Of a stretch of DNA of 64,000 bases, positions 1 to 7,576 are shown one piece after another. A program made the position numbers and the translations under genes. Each line of letters starts with the position of its first letter. Position 1 is the stretch's first letter. Under the pieces are notes generated by a model. The model saw nothing but the letters and a program-made list of their open reading frames with translations. It had not been told where the DNA came from and searched no databases. This DNA is from Candidatus Kapaibacterium thiocyanatum (GTDB lineage Bacteria > Bacteroidota > Ignavibacteria > Kapaibacteriales > Kapaibacteriaceae): positions 245,735-309,734 of the forward strand of contig MKVH01000003.1 of the NCBI GenBank assembly GCA_001899175.1, given 5' to 3'.

Positions 1-106
1 GCAGCGCCGTTTTCGACCGCATCTGCTCGCGCATGTACGGCCCGAAGCGGGACAGTTCTTCCGCCACCGGGGCGCCGATATCATTCAGTGTTGAGACGGA
101 TTTCAT
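1..106 (-). CDS. Polyprenyl synthetase, N-terminal fragment (runs off the window)
   Basis: Only the first 35 codons are inside the window. The reading begins MKSVSTLNDIGAPVAEEL and continues through SRFGPYMREQM; this pattern (a short helix, then PV..EL..F and a further helix ending near a serine) is what the N-terminus of long-chain trans-polyprenyl diphosphate synthases looks like in Bacteroidota. The aspartate-rich motifs that would prove it lie outside. The start ATG sits 7 bases after the tatC stop, so the two are probably co-transcribed. The family call is inferred from a very short stretch. Confidence 0.5.
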   Translation of the reverse strand, partial: MKSVSTLNDIGAPVAEELSRFGPYMREQMRSKTAL

Positions 107-113
107 GCAGGGT

Positions 114-878
114 TCAGGGAGTAGCGGGCTCTTCGTCCCGGCGTTTGTAGGCAAAGCGTGCGATCACGACGCTGATCTCGTACAGGATGTAGAGCGGTAC
201 GGCTACCATCAACTGCGTGACGGGATCGGGCGTGGGCGTGACGATGGCTGCGATGATCAGGATGACGATGATGGAGTGGCGTCGGTACTTGCTCATGAGG
301 GCAGGCGACACCATACCGATGCGGGCGAGTACCCACGTCACCATCGGCAGTTCGAAGATCAGGCCGGAGGCCAGCAGCATGTTGACGAAGAACGAGAAGT
401 AGGAGCTTGTCGAGATGTTGTCCTGGATGTTGGGATTCGCCACGGCCTTGATGTACGACATCATGCTGGGAATCAGCAGGAAGTAGGCGAAGGACACCCC
501 CATCAGGAAGCACAATGAGGTGAGGACGGTGATCGTCCTTGCCCATCGGCGCTCGTGCAGGTACAGTCCGGGAGCCACGAAGCTCCATATCTGGAACAGG
601 ATCCACGGCGAGGACGCGATCAACCCCGTGAAGAAGATGACCTTGAAGTAGAGGAAGGCCTGTCCGAACGGTTCCAGATTCTGCAGCGAGATACCGTGGC
701 GTACGGCCGGGCCGAGCAGAAGCTTGTTCATGATCTCTTCCCGGAAGTAGCCCGTACCGATACAGGCAACGAGAATCCCTGCCACCGTCTTGAACAGTCG
801 CGAACGCAACTCTTCGAGGTGGCCGAAGAAACTCATCTCCGCCGCGCTGCTTCGCGTCTCTTCAACGGTGTCATTCAT
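114..878 (-). CDS. tatC: Twin-arginine translocase subunit TatC
   Basis: TatC is the polytopic receptor of the twin-arginine pathway that exports folded proteins across the inner membrane. The 254-residue product has the family hallmarks: an N-terminal cytoplasmic HLEELRSRL motif near residue 20, about six hydrophobic segments, the periplasmic SFVAPGLYLHERRW block around residue 100 and the late VTPTPDPVTQ motif. Length is normal. No tatA/B gene is visible nearby. It is transcribed away from dnaA, with an intergenic region between them, and is followed immediately by the polyprenyl synthetase start. Possible Tat substrates in this window include the PhoX-like phosphatase, although that protein shows no obvious RR signal and more likely uses Sec. 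Confidence 0.95.
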   Translation of the reverse strand: MNDTVEETRSSAAEMSFFGHLEELRSRLFKTVAGILVACIGTGYFREEIMNKLLLGPAVRHGISLQNLEPFGQAFLYFKVIFFTGLIASSPWILFQIWSFVAPGLYLHERRWARTITVLTSLCFLMGVSFAYFLLIPSMMSYIKAVANPNIQDNISTSSYFSFFVNMLLASGLIFELPMVTWVLARIGMVSPALMSKYRRHSIIVILIIAAIVTPTPDPVTQLMVAVPLYILYEISVVIARFAYKRRDEEPATP

Positions 879-1203
879 GCTGAATCATCGTATACTGCCG
901 GGCCGCGAAGATACGGAATGATGCGGCTATCGAAGGACCCTACCACATGCCCAGTCTCGCAAAATCCCCGAACTCGTTGGAATTCATTTTTGTTACGATG
1001 CATGACAAAAAAGCAAGCGAAATAATTTCACATCGACCAACTTTTTCCCTTGTGGATAACCTCCATGGGTGGACAAATTTGCACCCCCTGATACACGGGG
1101 AAGCCGTAGCAGGATCGGTGTTCGCACATGAGGGGAACGTCGACGTCACGGCATCCGAAAACAACGATTATTGTGGAAGCGATTCCTCGGAGGGTATGGT
1201 TGG
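879..1203. promoter_or_regulatory. tatC-dnaA intergenic region with DnaA box; possible dnaA control region or origin element
   Basis: This 325-base stretch separates divergent tatC and dnaA. It contains one perfect 9-mer DnaA box in reverse orientation (TGTGGATAA, 1051-1059) and, 17 bases downstream in the same orientation, a 7/9 match (GGTGGACAA, 1068-1076). The block from about 960 to 1080 is more AT-rich than the flanks. One perfect box is enough for DnaA autoregulation; a full origin normally needs a cluster plus an unwinding element, so oriC is only a possibility. No ORF with convincing coding character lies here. Confidence 0.5.
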
Positions 1204-2724
1204 GTGAAAAAGACCGAGACGCTTAACTTGTTCGCCACATCGACACCGAACGTTCAACAAACACCGGCGCAGGACATGCCTCGTGCAGCGTCCACCGGAG
1301 GGTCGAACAACGCAGAGACCCTCTGGGCTCAGTGTTTGCAGATCATCCGCGACAACGTCTCCCAGCAGGTTTTCAAGACATGGTTCGAGCAGATCCGCCC
1401 GGCGAAGTGGGATGGAGTGCAGCTCACCGTCGAAGTACCGAGTCAGTTCTTCTTCGAATGGATCGAGGAACACTATGCTTCGCTGCTGAAGAAGACCATC
1501 CAGAAGGTTCTGGGTGCCAAGGCGAAGTTGCAGTATCAGGTCATCGTCGACGATGGTGAAGGTTCGCCGGAACAACGTACGATCAAGCTTCCGGCCTTCC
1601 GTGCCACGCCGTCACAGCCCGCGCTGCCCTTCGGCGAGCAACAGCATGCAGCAGGAGCGGCGGCACCGGCCAGGCAGCCGGCCAACGCCGCCCACTATCC
1701 CACGTTCTTCAATCCGCGCTATACGTTCGACAACTTCATCCGCGGCGAGAACAACCAGCTCGCTACGTCGGCCGGCATGGCCGTAGCCGACAATCCAGGC
1801 AAGACACGCTACAATCCGCTCGTGATCTACGGTCCGACGGGACTGGGCAAGACCCACCTCGTCCAGGCCATCGGAAACAGGGTCCTGCAACGCAACCGCA
1901 ATGCCAAGGTACTCTACACGAATTCCGAGAAGTTCACGATGGAGTACATCAACGCCATCCAGACCAACAAGGTGGCGGACTTCACGAACTTCTACCGCAG
2001 CGTCGACGTGCTGATCGTGGACGATATCCAGTTCCTCGGCGGCAAGGAAAAGACGCAGGACATGTTCTTCCATACGTTCAACGCCCTGCACCAGGCCGGC
2101 AAGCAGCTCATCCTCACGAGCGACAAGCAGCCGAAGGACCTCGCGGACGTCGACGAGCGCCTGATCTCCCGCTTCCAGTGGGGCCTCACGGCAGACATCC
2201 AGCCGCCGGACTTCGAGACGCGCATGGCCATCCTCCAGCAGAAGAGCATGGAAGAGGGCATGGACATGCCGGGCGATATCCTGGAATACGTGGCGCGCCA
2301 CGTCTCCAGCAGCGTCCGCGAACTCGAAGGCTGCCTCATCTCCCTGCTCGCGAAGGTGTCGCTCGATTCACGTGAGCTGACGCTCGAACTGGCGAAGGAA
2401 GTGGTGCGCGGCGTCACGAACTCGCCGTCGTCACGTACGCTGACGATCGAAGACATCAAGCAGGAAGTGGCCGGTTTCTACAACCAGGACGTAGCCCTGC
2501 TCTCGGCGAAGACACGGAAACATGAAGTGGTGCTCGCGCGCCAGATGTGCATGTATCTCGCCAAGCAGCTCACGCAGATGAGCCTCAAGAGCATCGGGAT
2601 GCACTTCGGCGGGCGTGATCACACGACCGTCCTGCACTCGTGCCAGACGATCCTGAACTACATCGATACGGACAAGAAGATCCGTCAGGACGTGGAGCAT
2701 CTGAGGAAGGCATTGCAACGATAG
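1204..2724 (+). CDS. dnaA: Chromosomal replication initiator protein DnaA
   Basis: DnaA binds 9-mer boxes at the origin and opens it in its ATP form. The product has an N-terminal domain I (LWAQCLQIIRDNVS), a low-complexity linker, the AAA+ domain with Walker A GPTGLGKT near residue 210 and Walker B VLIVDDIQF near 268, and the C-terminal helix-turn-helix signature GGRDHTTV near residue 468. I chose GTG at 1204 because a GGAGGG Shine-Dalgarno lies at 1189-1194; TTG at 1171 (517 aa) and ATG at 1276 are alternatives. A DnaA box lies upstream, suggesting autoregulation. Transcription ends at a long perfect palindrome shared with the convergent EVE gene. Confidence 0.97.
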   Translation: MKKTETLNLFATSTPNVQQTPAQDMPRAASTGGSNNAETLWAQCLQIIRDNVSQQVFKTWFEQIRPAKWDGVQLTVEVPSQFFFEWIEEHYASLLKKTIQKVLGAKAKLQYQVIVDDGEGSPEQRTIKLPAFRATPSQPALPFGEQQHAAGAAAPARQPANAAHYPTFFNPRYTFDNFIRGENNQLATSAGMAVADNPGKTRYNPLVIYGPTGLGKTHLVQAIGNRVLQRNRNAKVLYTNSEKFTMEYINAIQTNKVADFTNFYRSVDVLIVDDIQFLGGKEKTQDMFFHTFNALHQAGKQLILTSDKQPKDLADVDERLISRFQWGLTADIQPPDFETRMAILQQKSMEEGMDMPGDILEYVARHVSSSVRELEGCLISLLAKVSLDSRELTLELAKEVVRGVTNSPSSRTLTIEDIKQEVAGFYNQDVALLSAKTRKHEVVLARQMCMYLAKQLTQMSLKSIGMHFGGRDHTTVLHSCQTILNYIDTDKKIRQDVEHLRKALQR

Positions 2725-2763
2725 GTGCGGGTGAAGCTCCGGCACCGGACATAGACACTGTCT

Positions 2764-2803
2764 GCACAAGGCCGACTCCCGCATGCGGGAGTCGGCCTTG
2801 TGC
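2764..2803. terminator. Perfect 40-base palindrome between convergent dnaA and EVE gene
   Basis: Bases 2764-2783 are the exact reverse complement of 2784-2803 (left arm starts GCACAAGGCCGACTCCC, centre GCATGC). It lies 39 bases after the dnaA stop and 14 before the end of the EVE gene, so it is best read as a bidirectional terminator. There is no strong T tract on either side, so efficiency as an intrinsic terminator is uncertain. Confidence 0.7.
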
Positions 2804-2817
2804 CATTCATGATCTCC

Positions 2818-3222
2818 CTACGATCCCATCTGCAGGATCGTCTCGTATTCGGCCTTCGTGAGCTCGACGACGCTCAGACGTCCGAGACGTACCAGGGCGA
2901 TGTCGGCCAGACGCTTCTCGGCCTTGATATCCTTCAGCGTCACCGGTGCCTTCAGAGCCTTGTCGGCCTTGAGATCCACGGCCACCCATGCATCCTCGTC
3001 CGTGGTCGGATCCTGATAGGCCGTCTTCACGACCGTGGCGATGCCCACTACCTGACGTTCGTCGCCGGAATGGTAGACCAGGACGGAATCGCCCTTCTCC
3101 ATGGCGCGCAGGTTGTTGCGCGCGGCATAGTTCCGTACGCCATCCCAGTGCGTCTTCTTGTCCGCCACGAGCTGATCCCAGGAATAGGTCTCGGGTTCGG
3201 TCTTCACGAGCCAGTGTTTCAT
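2818..3222 (-). CDS. EVE domain-containing protein
   Basis: This 134-residue protein is a single EVE domain, the PUA-like fold that in related proteins binds modified bases. It starts MKHWLVKTEPETYSWDQL and has the WDGVRNYAARNNL block, MEKGD..LVYHSGDERQVVGI and a DAWVAVDLKA segment, all typical of the family (thymocyte nuclear protein 1-like). Length matches a stand-alone EVE protein. The start ATG overlaps the stop of the upstream DUF1573 gene (ATGA at 3219-3222), which is itself overlapped with dapB, so the three form one translationally coupled operon. The ligand in this organism is not known. Confidence 0.88.
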   Translation of the reverse strand: MKHWLVKTEPETYSWDQLVADKKTHWDGVRNYAARNNLRAMEKGDSVLVYHSGDERQVVGIATVVKTAYQDPTTDEDAWVAVDLKADKALKAPVTLKDIKAEKRLADIALVRLGRLSVVELTKAEYETILQMGS

Positions 3223-3626
3223 TGCGTTGTATCCTTTGCAGCGATGTGCTTGCGTACGACGACGCGTATGACGGAGGGTGAATTCCTGGCGTTGCTGTGG
3301 ACGGTGAAGTCGACGTTGTTCAGCGAGTCCTTGAAGGACTGTGCGTTGATGCCGAGACGCAGTTCGCCATAGGTGATGCCCGATGCATGATTGCGCTGGA
3401 CGGATGCCGAGGCGCAGCCGCACGAGCCCGTGACGCTGGACACGGTGGCGGTACCCCCGCCCGTATTCACGAACCTCACCCGCGTCACCACGAAGCCGGC
3501 CGAGTCGGCATCGACGACGAGGGCGGGAGGGTCGAGCTTCAGCACGGGCGGATCTTCCTGGGGAATGGCGGCCACGGCCGTCAGGCAGATGAGCAGGAGG
3601 GGGAGGAGAAGGGCAGGTCGTGTCAT
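3219..3626 (-). CDS. Secreted DUF1573 protein
   Basis: The 135-residue product has an N-terminal signal peptide (hydrophobic core LLLPLLLICLTAVAA) followed by an immunoglobulin-like DUF1573 / ASPM-SPD-2-Hydin domain. The diagnostic segment is FVNTGGGTATVSSVTGSCGCA, where the family usually shows a GCGC-type cysteine pair after a beta strand. DUF1573 proteins are frequent in Bacteroidota exported proteomes; their function is unknown. It overlaps dapB upstream (ATGA, 3623-3626) and the EVE gene downstream by four bases each. Confidence 0.8.
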   Translation of the reverse strand: MTRPALLLPLLLICLTAVAAIPQEDPPVLKLDPPALVVDADSAGFVVTRVRFVNTGGGTATVSSVTGSCGCASASVQRNHASGITYGELRLGINAQSFKDSLNNVDFTVHSNARNSPSVIRVVVRKHIAAKDTTQ

Positions 3627-4375
3627 CGTTGGCTCATGATCTCGGGGAATACGTCGGTAAAGTCGTATACGCCGGTTTTTCCGTGTATCCATTCGGCCGC
3701 CAGCAGCGCACCGAGGGCGAAGCCGCTGCGGTTCCTGGCGTCGTGGGTGAGTTCTATCCTGTCCGCCGCCGAGTCGAGCGTCAGCACGTGCCTGCCGACG
3801 ATCTCGCCACCGCGTGTCGACGATACGTGCAGCATGTCGGCTGCGATCGGTGTGTCGTTGATGGCATCGGTCACGATGCGTGTCTTCCTGTCCAGTTCGT
3901 CGAGGACGATGCCCGCCATCGTGAGGGCCGTACCGCTCGGACTGTCCTTCTTGCGGCGGTGATGCCATTCGTGGATCATCACGTCGTATTCGGTCACGTC
4001 CTGCACCAGGATGGAGGCCGCGCGAACAAGACGGAAGAACAGTTGCACACCGACGCTGAAATTGGAACCATGGATCAGGCCGACGCCGTGACGGTCGCAG
4101 ATGCCCTTTACCCTATCCATGTGCTGCATCCATCCTGTCGTTCCGATGACGACGTCGATGCCATGTCGGGCTGCCGTCTCCACTGTGGCGAGTACGGCAT
4201 CGGGTTGCGTGAAGTCGATGACGACGTCGATGTCATCATTGACCGTTGCGGCGTCGAAGGGACGCGCTTCGTCGTAGATACGGGTGATGGCACAGGGCGT
4301 CTGAGGAGCGAGCCGTTCTATCTCACGGCCCATCGCTCCATGTCCGACGAGTGCGATCCGGGTTGGTGTAGGCAT
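3623..4375 (-). CDS. dapB: 4-hydroxy-tetrahydrodipicolinate reductase DapB
   Basis: DapB reduces 4-hydroxy-tetrahydrodipicolinate with NAD(P)H in the diaminopimelate/lysine pathway, feeding peptidoglycan and lysine synthesis in the cytoplasm. The 250-residue protein has the nucleotide-binding GHGAMG at residues 11-16, GTTG at 78-81, and the catalytic block EWHHRRKKDSPSGTA at 136-150, with the HH pair and the lysine before D.PSGTA. It heads a three-gene coupled unit with the DUF1573 and EVE genes. No other lysine-pathway gene is adjacent, so the unit is not a biosynthetic cluster. Confidence 0.96.
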   Translation of the reverse strand: MPTPTRIALVGHGAMGREIERLAPQTPCAITRIYDEARPFDAATVNDDIDVVIDFTQPDAVLATVETAARHGIDVVIGTTGWMQHMDRVKGICDRHGVGLIHGSNFSVGVQLFFRLVRAASILVQDVTEYDVMIHEWHHRRKKDSPSGTALTMAGIVLDELDRKTRIVTDAINDTPIAADMLHVSSTRGGEIVGRHVLTLDSAADRIELTHDARNRSGFALGALLAAEWIHGKTGVYDFTDVFPEIMSQR

Positions 4376-4405
4376 GGGGCAAATATCCCCATGCGCCGCA
4401 ACATA

Positions 4406-5080
4406 TCAAGCGGCGGACGGTTCTTTTACTGTCAGGATTCCTTCGGACAGCGCGAGGTGGCGTGCATCGGGAAACGTCTCGGTCAGGGCCATGCCGTGCG
4501 TCGAAAGGACGAGGGTGATGCCCTGTTCGTGGAGGGTGCGCAGTCTGGCGGACACGGCGAGTGCCGTGGCCCGGTCCATCGCTCCCGTCGGTTCGTCGGC
4601 GATGAGGACGGCCGGACGTGCGGCGATGGCTCGTGCAAGAGCTGCGAGGTGCCGTTCACCTTCGGAGAGCTGTCCTGGGAACTTGTTGCGGATATAGCTC
4701 ACGTCGAGATCGGCAAGGACTTCCAGGCAGCGCCGGTTGGCGTCAGCCTTGTCATGGCCGTGAATGGCCAGAGCCATGAGGACGTTGTCGTGCACCGTAT
4801 AGTCGTCGACCATACGGCAGCCTTGTTGCACGATGCCGATCGTGCGGCGTAGGGCGCGTACGGCCGGAGGTTTCATGGATGTCGTGGGGACGCCGTCGAT
4901 GACGACGTGGCCCGAACTCGGCAGCAGGTCGGCATAGAGCAGGCGCAGGAGCGTCGTCTTGCCGGAGCCCGTAGGGCCCGTGAGGAGCGTACACGATCCG
5001 CCGGGAATGGAACACGATACGTTCTGAAGGGCGGGAATGTCGCCGTGCCGTACCGTGGCGTCGTCGAGAATGAAGTCCAT
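4406..5080 (-). CDS. FtsE-like ABC transporter ATP-binding protein
   Basis: A 224-residue stand-alone ABC ATPase. Walker A is GPTGSGKT at residues 35-42, the Q-loop is IVQQ near 83-86, the signature is LSEGE at 138-142 (E replaces the usual second G) and Walker B ends ADEPT at 161-165. The small size and the sequence around VDDYTV.DNV resemble FtsE, the ATPase that with FtsX controls septal peptidoglycan hydrolases, and Bacteroidota genomes often carry an FtsE annotated as a phosphonate-type ATPase. No ftsX or other permease is next to it, so FtsE is likely but unproven. The start MDFILDDATV was preferred over an upstream in-frame ATG at 5122. Confidence 0.75.
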   Translation of the reverse strand: MDFILDDATVRHGDIPALQNVSCSIPGGSCTLLTGPTGSGKTTLLRLLYADLLPSSGHVVIDGVPTTSMKPPAVRALRRTIGIVQQGCRMVDDYTVHDNVLMALAIHGHDKADANRRCLEVLADLDVSYIRNKFPGQLSEGERHLAALARAIAARPAVLIADEPTGAMDRATALAVSARLRTLHEQGITLVLSTHGMALTETFPDARHLALSEGILTVKEPSAA

Positions 5081-5273
5081 GCCGCGAAAATAGTGAATGG
5101 AGAGGAGAATAGTCCAGTGCAATTCTAACCATGTTGAGTGAATGACGTGCTAACCCATTATGGGACGGGATGTTGGCATACTTGTCGACAACATTAGTGT
5201 ATTATCCATAGAATAAAATAGTTAATATGGTAATCCGTTATAGATCTTTTTGCTACTATTTGTGAGGATGAAG
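5081..5273. promoter_or_regulatory. AT-rich divergent intergenic region upstream of the DUF5343 gene
   Basis: This stretch separates the minus-strand FtsE-like gene from the plus-strand DUF5343 gene. It is markedly AT-rich from about 5110 onward (runs such as GAATAAAATAGTTAATATGG at 5212-5230), which matches the AT-rich genes that follow and contrasts with the rest of the window. It must hold both divergent promoters; I could not assign specific promoter elements. Confidence 0.4.
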
Positions 5274-5942
5274 ATGGCAGACAAACACCCATACGTAAGC
5301 GGAACAGGAGTGCTGATCCAGGTATTTGATCATCTAAAGAAGTCGTTCCCGCAGACCCTTAAAGCCGAAGTGCTAAAGCAGTTGGGATTCGCTCCCCAGA
5401 ATGAAAGCTACGTTCTTAACGTAATACGTTATTTGAGGTTGATTGATAATGAGGGTGCAAGGACAGAGGCAGCTCAGAGAACATTCACATTGCATGATAG
5501 CGGTGAGTTTGAACGACAATTCTCTGATATGATTAAGTCAGCGTACGAAGGTTTGTTCTCACTACATGGAGACGATGCATGGAACCTTGAGGATTCCAAG
5601 TTGATCACCTTCTTTCGTCAAACAGATCAATCATCAGAACTTGTCGGCAAGCGCCAAGCGGGTACCTTCAAGGCTTTGGCTACATATGCCGGACATGCTA
5701 AGCAATTGCCAGCCCGAAAGACTGCTGCAAAAAAAAGTACTTATGCAACAAAGGCTAAGCAAGTAGGATCTAAGATGGAGGGAAGTACTCCACCCGCACT
5801 AGTTCTTCCAGCTGGTGGCAGTACGACCAACGGGAATATTAGTCTTGCAGTCCGGGTAGAGATTAACCTCCCAACTACGGGTGACCAGGACGTGTACGAC
5901 AAGATCTTTAGAAGTATCCGTGACAATCTCCTGAGTAGTTGA
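5274..5942 (+). CDS. DUF5343 domain protein
   Basis: A 222-residue cytoplasmic protein. It opens with MADKHPYVSGTGVLIQVFDHL, the N-terminal pattern of DUF5343 proteins, continues with a winged-helix-like region (QLGFAPQNESYVLNVIRYLRLID) and, after a lysine/threonine-rich linker at about 143-165, ends with a beta strand and amphipathic helix (ISLAVRVEINLPTTGDQ then YDKIFRSIRDNLL). That C-terminal pattern recurs in several defence-associated families as far as I know. ATG 5274 was chosen because GAGG at 5264-5267 is well placed; ATG 5268 is possible. Base composition is unlike the neighbours. The next gene starts one base after the stop, so the two form a tight pair. Function unknown; horizontal acquisition is inferred. 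Confidence 0.75.
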   Translation: MADKHPYVSGTGVLIQVFDHLKKSFPQTLKAEVLKQLGFAPQNESYVLNVIRYLRLIDNEGARTEAAQRTFTLHDSGEFERQFSDMIKSAYEGLFSLHGDDAWNLEDSKLITFFRQTDQSSELVGKRQAGTFKALATYAGHAKQLPARKTAAKKSTYATKAKQVGSKMEGSTPPALVLPAGGSTTNGNISLAVRVEINLPTTGDQDVYDKIFRSIRDNLLSS

Positions 5943-5943
5943 A

Positions 5944-6438
5944 ATGTTGATCCGATTTGAGAGTATTGCTAGGTCTGTAGCACGCTGGAGTTACGGGGAT
6001 AGCTCACTAACTCCGATTATACATCCATTTGATTCAAGGGACATACATCCTTGTTTCCCGATGAATGTGCGTCAACTATTCGACAACGGGCATTATACAC
6101 AGGCCACGTTTGAAGCCTTCAAATTCATTGATAAACAGGTAGCGAAACTGTCCACTTCGAGCGAGAGCGGTAAGAAATTGATGATGACGGCATTTAGTGA
6201 AATATCACCGTCGATAAGGCTAAATGCATGCTCGTCTACCTCAGAAAGAGACGAGCAGGAGGGATATAAGTTCTTGTTTGCAGGCTCTATTATTGCCATT
6301 CGAAATCCTCGTGGTCATGAGTATGATATACATGATTCACCTGGTGAATGCCTTGACTACCTTGCTCTTGCTTCGCTGCTATTACGCCGTCTTCAGCAAG
6401 CAGGGTTCGAGATCAAGGCAAAAACAAGAAGTAAGTAA
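5944..6438 (+). CDS. TIGR02391 (Ymh) family protein
   Basis: A 164-residue protein matching the TIGR02391 / Hypoth_Ymh pattern: DIHP near residue 34, LFDNGHYTQATFEAFKFID around 45-63, then SGKKLMMTAFS, ISPSIRLN, DEQEGYKFLFAGSI, IAIRNPRGH and a C-terminal DYLALASLLLRRLQQAGF helix. The AIRNP.GH motif with its Arg, Asn and His is the most conserved part and recalls the helical fold of HEPN-type proteins, a comparison I cannot verify here. Members are often found beside restriction-modification genes or in prophages. Start codon lies one base after the DUF5343 stop. Codon use and AT content match that gene, supporting joint acquisition. Ends 4 bases before the convergent AI-2E gene. Confidence 0.8.
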   Translation: MLIRFESIARSVARWSYGDSSLTPIIHPFDSRDIHPCFPMNVRQLFDNGHYTQATFEAFKFIDKQVAKLSTSSESGKKLMMTAFSEISPSIRLNACSSTSERDEQEGYKFLFAGSIIAIRNPRGHEYDIHDSPGECLDYLALASLLLRRLQQAGFEIKAKTRSK

Positions 6439-6442
6439 TATC

Positions 6443-7510
6443 CTATTCGTTCGGGACGGGCTCGGTGCGGGGTGCGGATCCGCCCATGAGAATGGCCAGG
6501 GGGCGTGTGCCCGGAATCGCATCCAGGATGGTCTGGATCACGGCCATGATGGGGACGGACAGGATCATGCCGACGATGCCCCACATCCAGCCCCAGAAGA
6601 TGAGGGAGATGAGGACGACGACCGGGCTGAGATCCAGGCTCTGGCCCATGACCTTGGGTTCGATGACGTTGCCGATGACGTTCTGGATGACGATGAGGAT
6701 GGCCACGACGAGGGCGGCATGGCCGAACGATCCCGTCTGCACCAGGGCGATGGCTCCCGGCAGTGCCGTCGTGATGAACGAACCGATGTTCGGGATGTAA
6801 TGGAATAGAAATGCCAGCAGGCCGACGAGGGGGGCGAAGTCGACATCGAAGATGGCCATCACGGCCCATACGATAAGACCGTTCACCAGGTTGAAGAGCG
6901 TCTTGACGCGCAGATACTGCAACACCTTCCTGTTCACCGTATCGTAGATCTGGACGAGGTCCATGGACCCCATCGATCCTGCGGCCGCCTGCAGTTTCTT
7001 CGAGAACAGTTCGCTTGACGAGATCATGAAGACGAGATAGAGCAGCACGAGGAAACCGTCACCGAGGAACGAGACGACGCTACCCACCGTGCTGGTGGCC
7101 GCCGACGTGATCGTCTGCATGTCGAGCATGGTATCCCAGCGCAGGGCCGACGAGCGCCCCGTCATCTGGAACGACATCCGTTGCAGCATACCGTTCATCT
7201 GCACGTTCAGGTCGGCGAGGCGCTGCTGGTAGACCGGGGCCTTCTCGATGGCCGAGCTGACGCCCGCAGCGGAGATCGTATAGATACCCCACAGCGCCCC
7301 CGAAGCGATGAGCATCACCACCACGAGGCAGACGGCCATGGGAAACTTCCATGAACGCAACTTGCTGACCAGGGGGCGGAAGAGGATGGAAAGGAGTCCT
7401 GCGAGGACGAATGGAATCAGGATGCTGTGCAGGACGTAGAGCGCTGCCGCGGCGGCGATCACGGCGAGAACGATGGCGGCGATGGCCGCCGGACGCAGTA
7501 CTGGATTCAT
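6443..7510 (-). CDS. AI-2E family (UPF0118) transporter
   Basis: A 355-residue inner-membrane protein with the AI-2E transporter layout: two N-terminal hydrophobic segments (residues ~8-45), a third at ~60-80, a soluble stretch, then a long C-terminal membrane region. Family motifs include IPNIGSFITTALPG, VVAILIVIQNVIGNVIEPKVMGQSLDLSPVVV and WGIVGMILSVPI. The family was named for autoinducer-2 export but includes sodium/proton antiporters, so the substrate here is undefined. The C-terminus RTEPVPNE is cytoplasmic. It converges with the AT-rich island and diverges from the deoxyhypusine-synthase-like gene, sharing a short intergenic region. Confidence 0.9.
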   Translation of the reverse strand: MNPVLRPAAIAAIVLAVIAAAAALYVLHSILIPFVLAGLLSILFRPLVSKLRSWKFPMAVCLVVVMLIASGALWGIYTISAAGVSSAIEKAPVYQQRLADLNVQMNGMLQRMSFQMTGRSSALRWDTMLDMQTITSAATSTVGSVVSFLGDGFLVLLYLVFMISSSELFSKKLQAAAGSMGSMDLVQIYDTVNRKVLQYLRVKTLFNLVNGLIVWAVMAIFDVDFAPLVGLLAFLFHYIPNIGSFITTALPGAIALVQTGSFGHAALVVAILIVIQNVIGNVIEPKVMGQSLDLSPVVVLISLIFWGWMWGIVGMILSVPIMAVIQTILDAIPGTRPLAILMGGSAPRTEPVPNE

Positions 7511-7533
7511 ACCGCAAAGTAAGGGGTTTCATG

Positions 7534-7541
7534 TAGTTTTG
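7534..7541 (+). promoter_or_regulatory. TAnnTTTG -7 element for the deoxyhypusine-synthase-like gene
   Basis: TAGTTTTG matches the Bacteroidota -7 consensus TAnnTTTG exactly and lies 35 bases upstream of the start codon, leaving room for a strong AGGAGG ribosome-binding site at 7563-7568. A matching TTG at the -33 position is not evident, so the assignment rests on one element. Confidence 0.4.
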
Positions 7542-7576
7542 CGCTCCGCCAATCATACCGACAGGAGGAGAAACCG

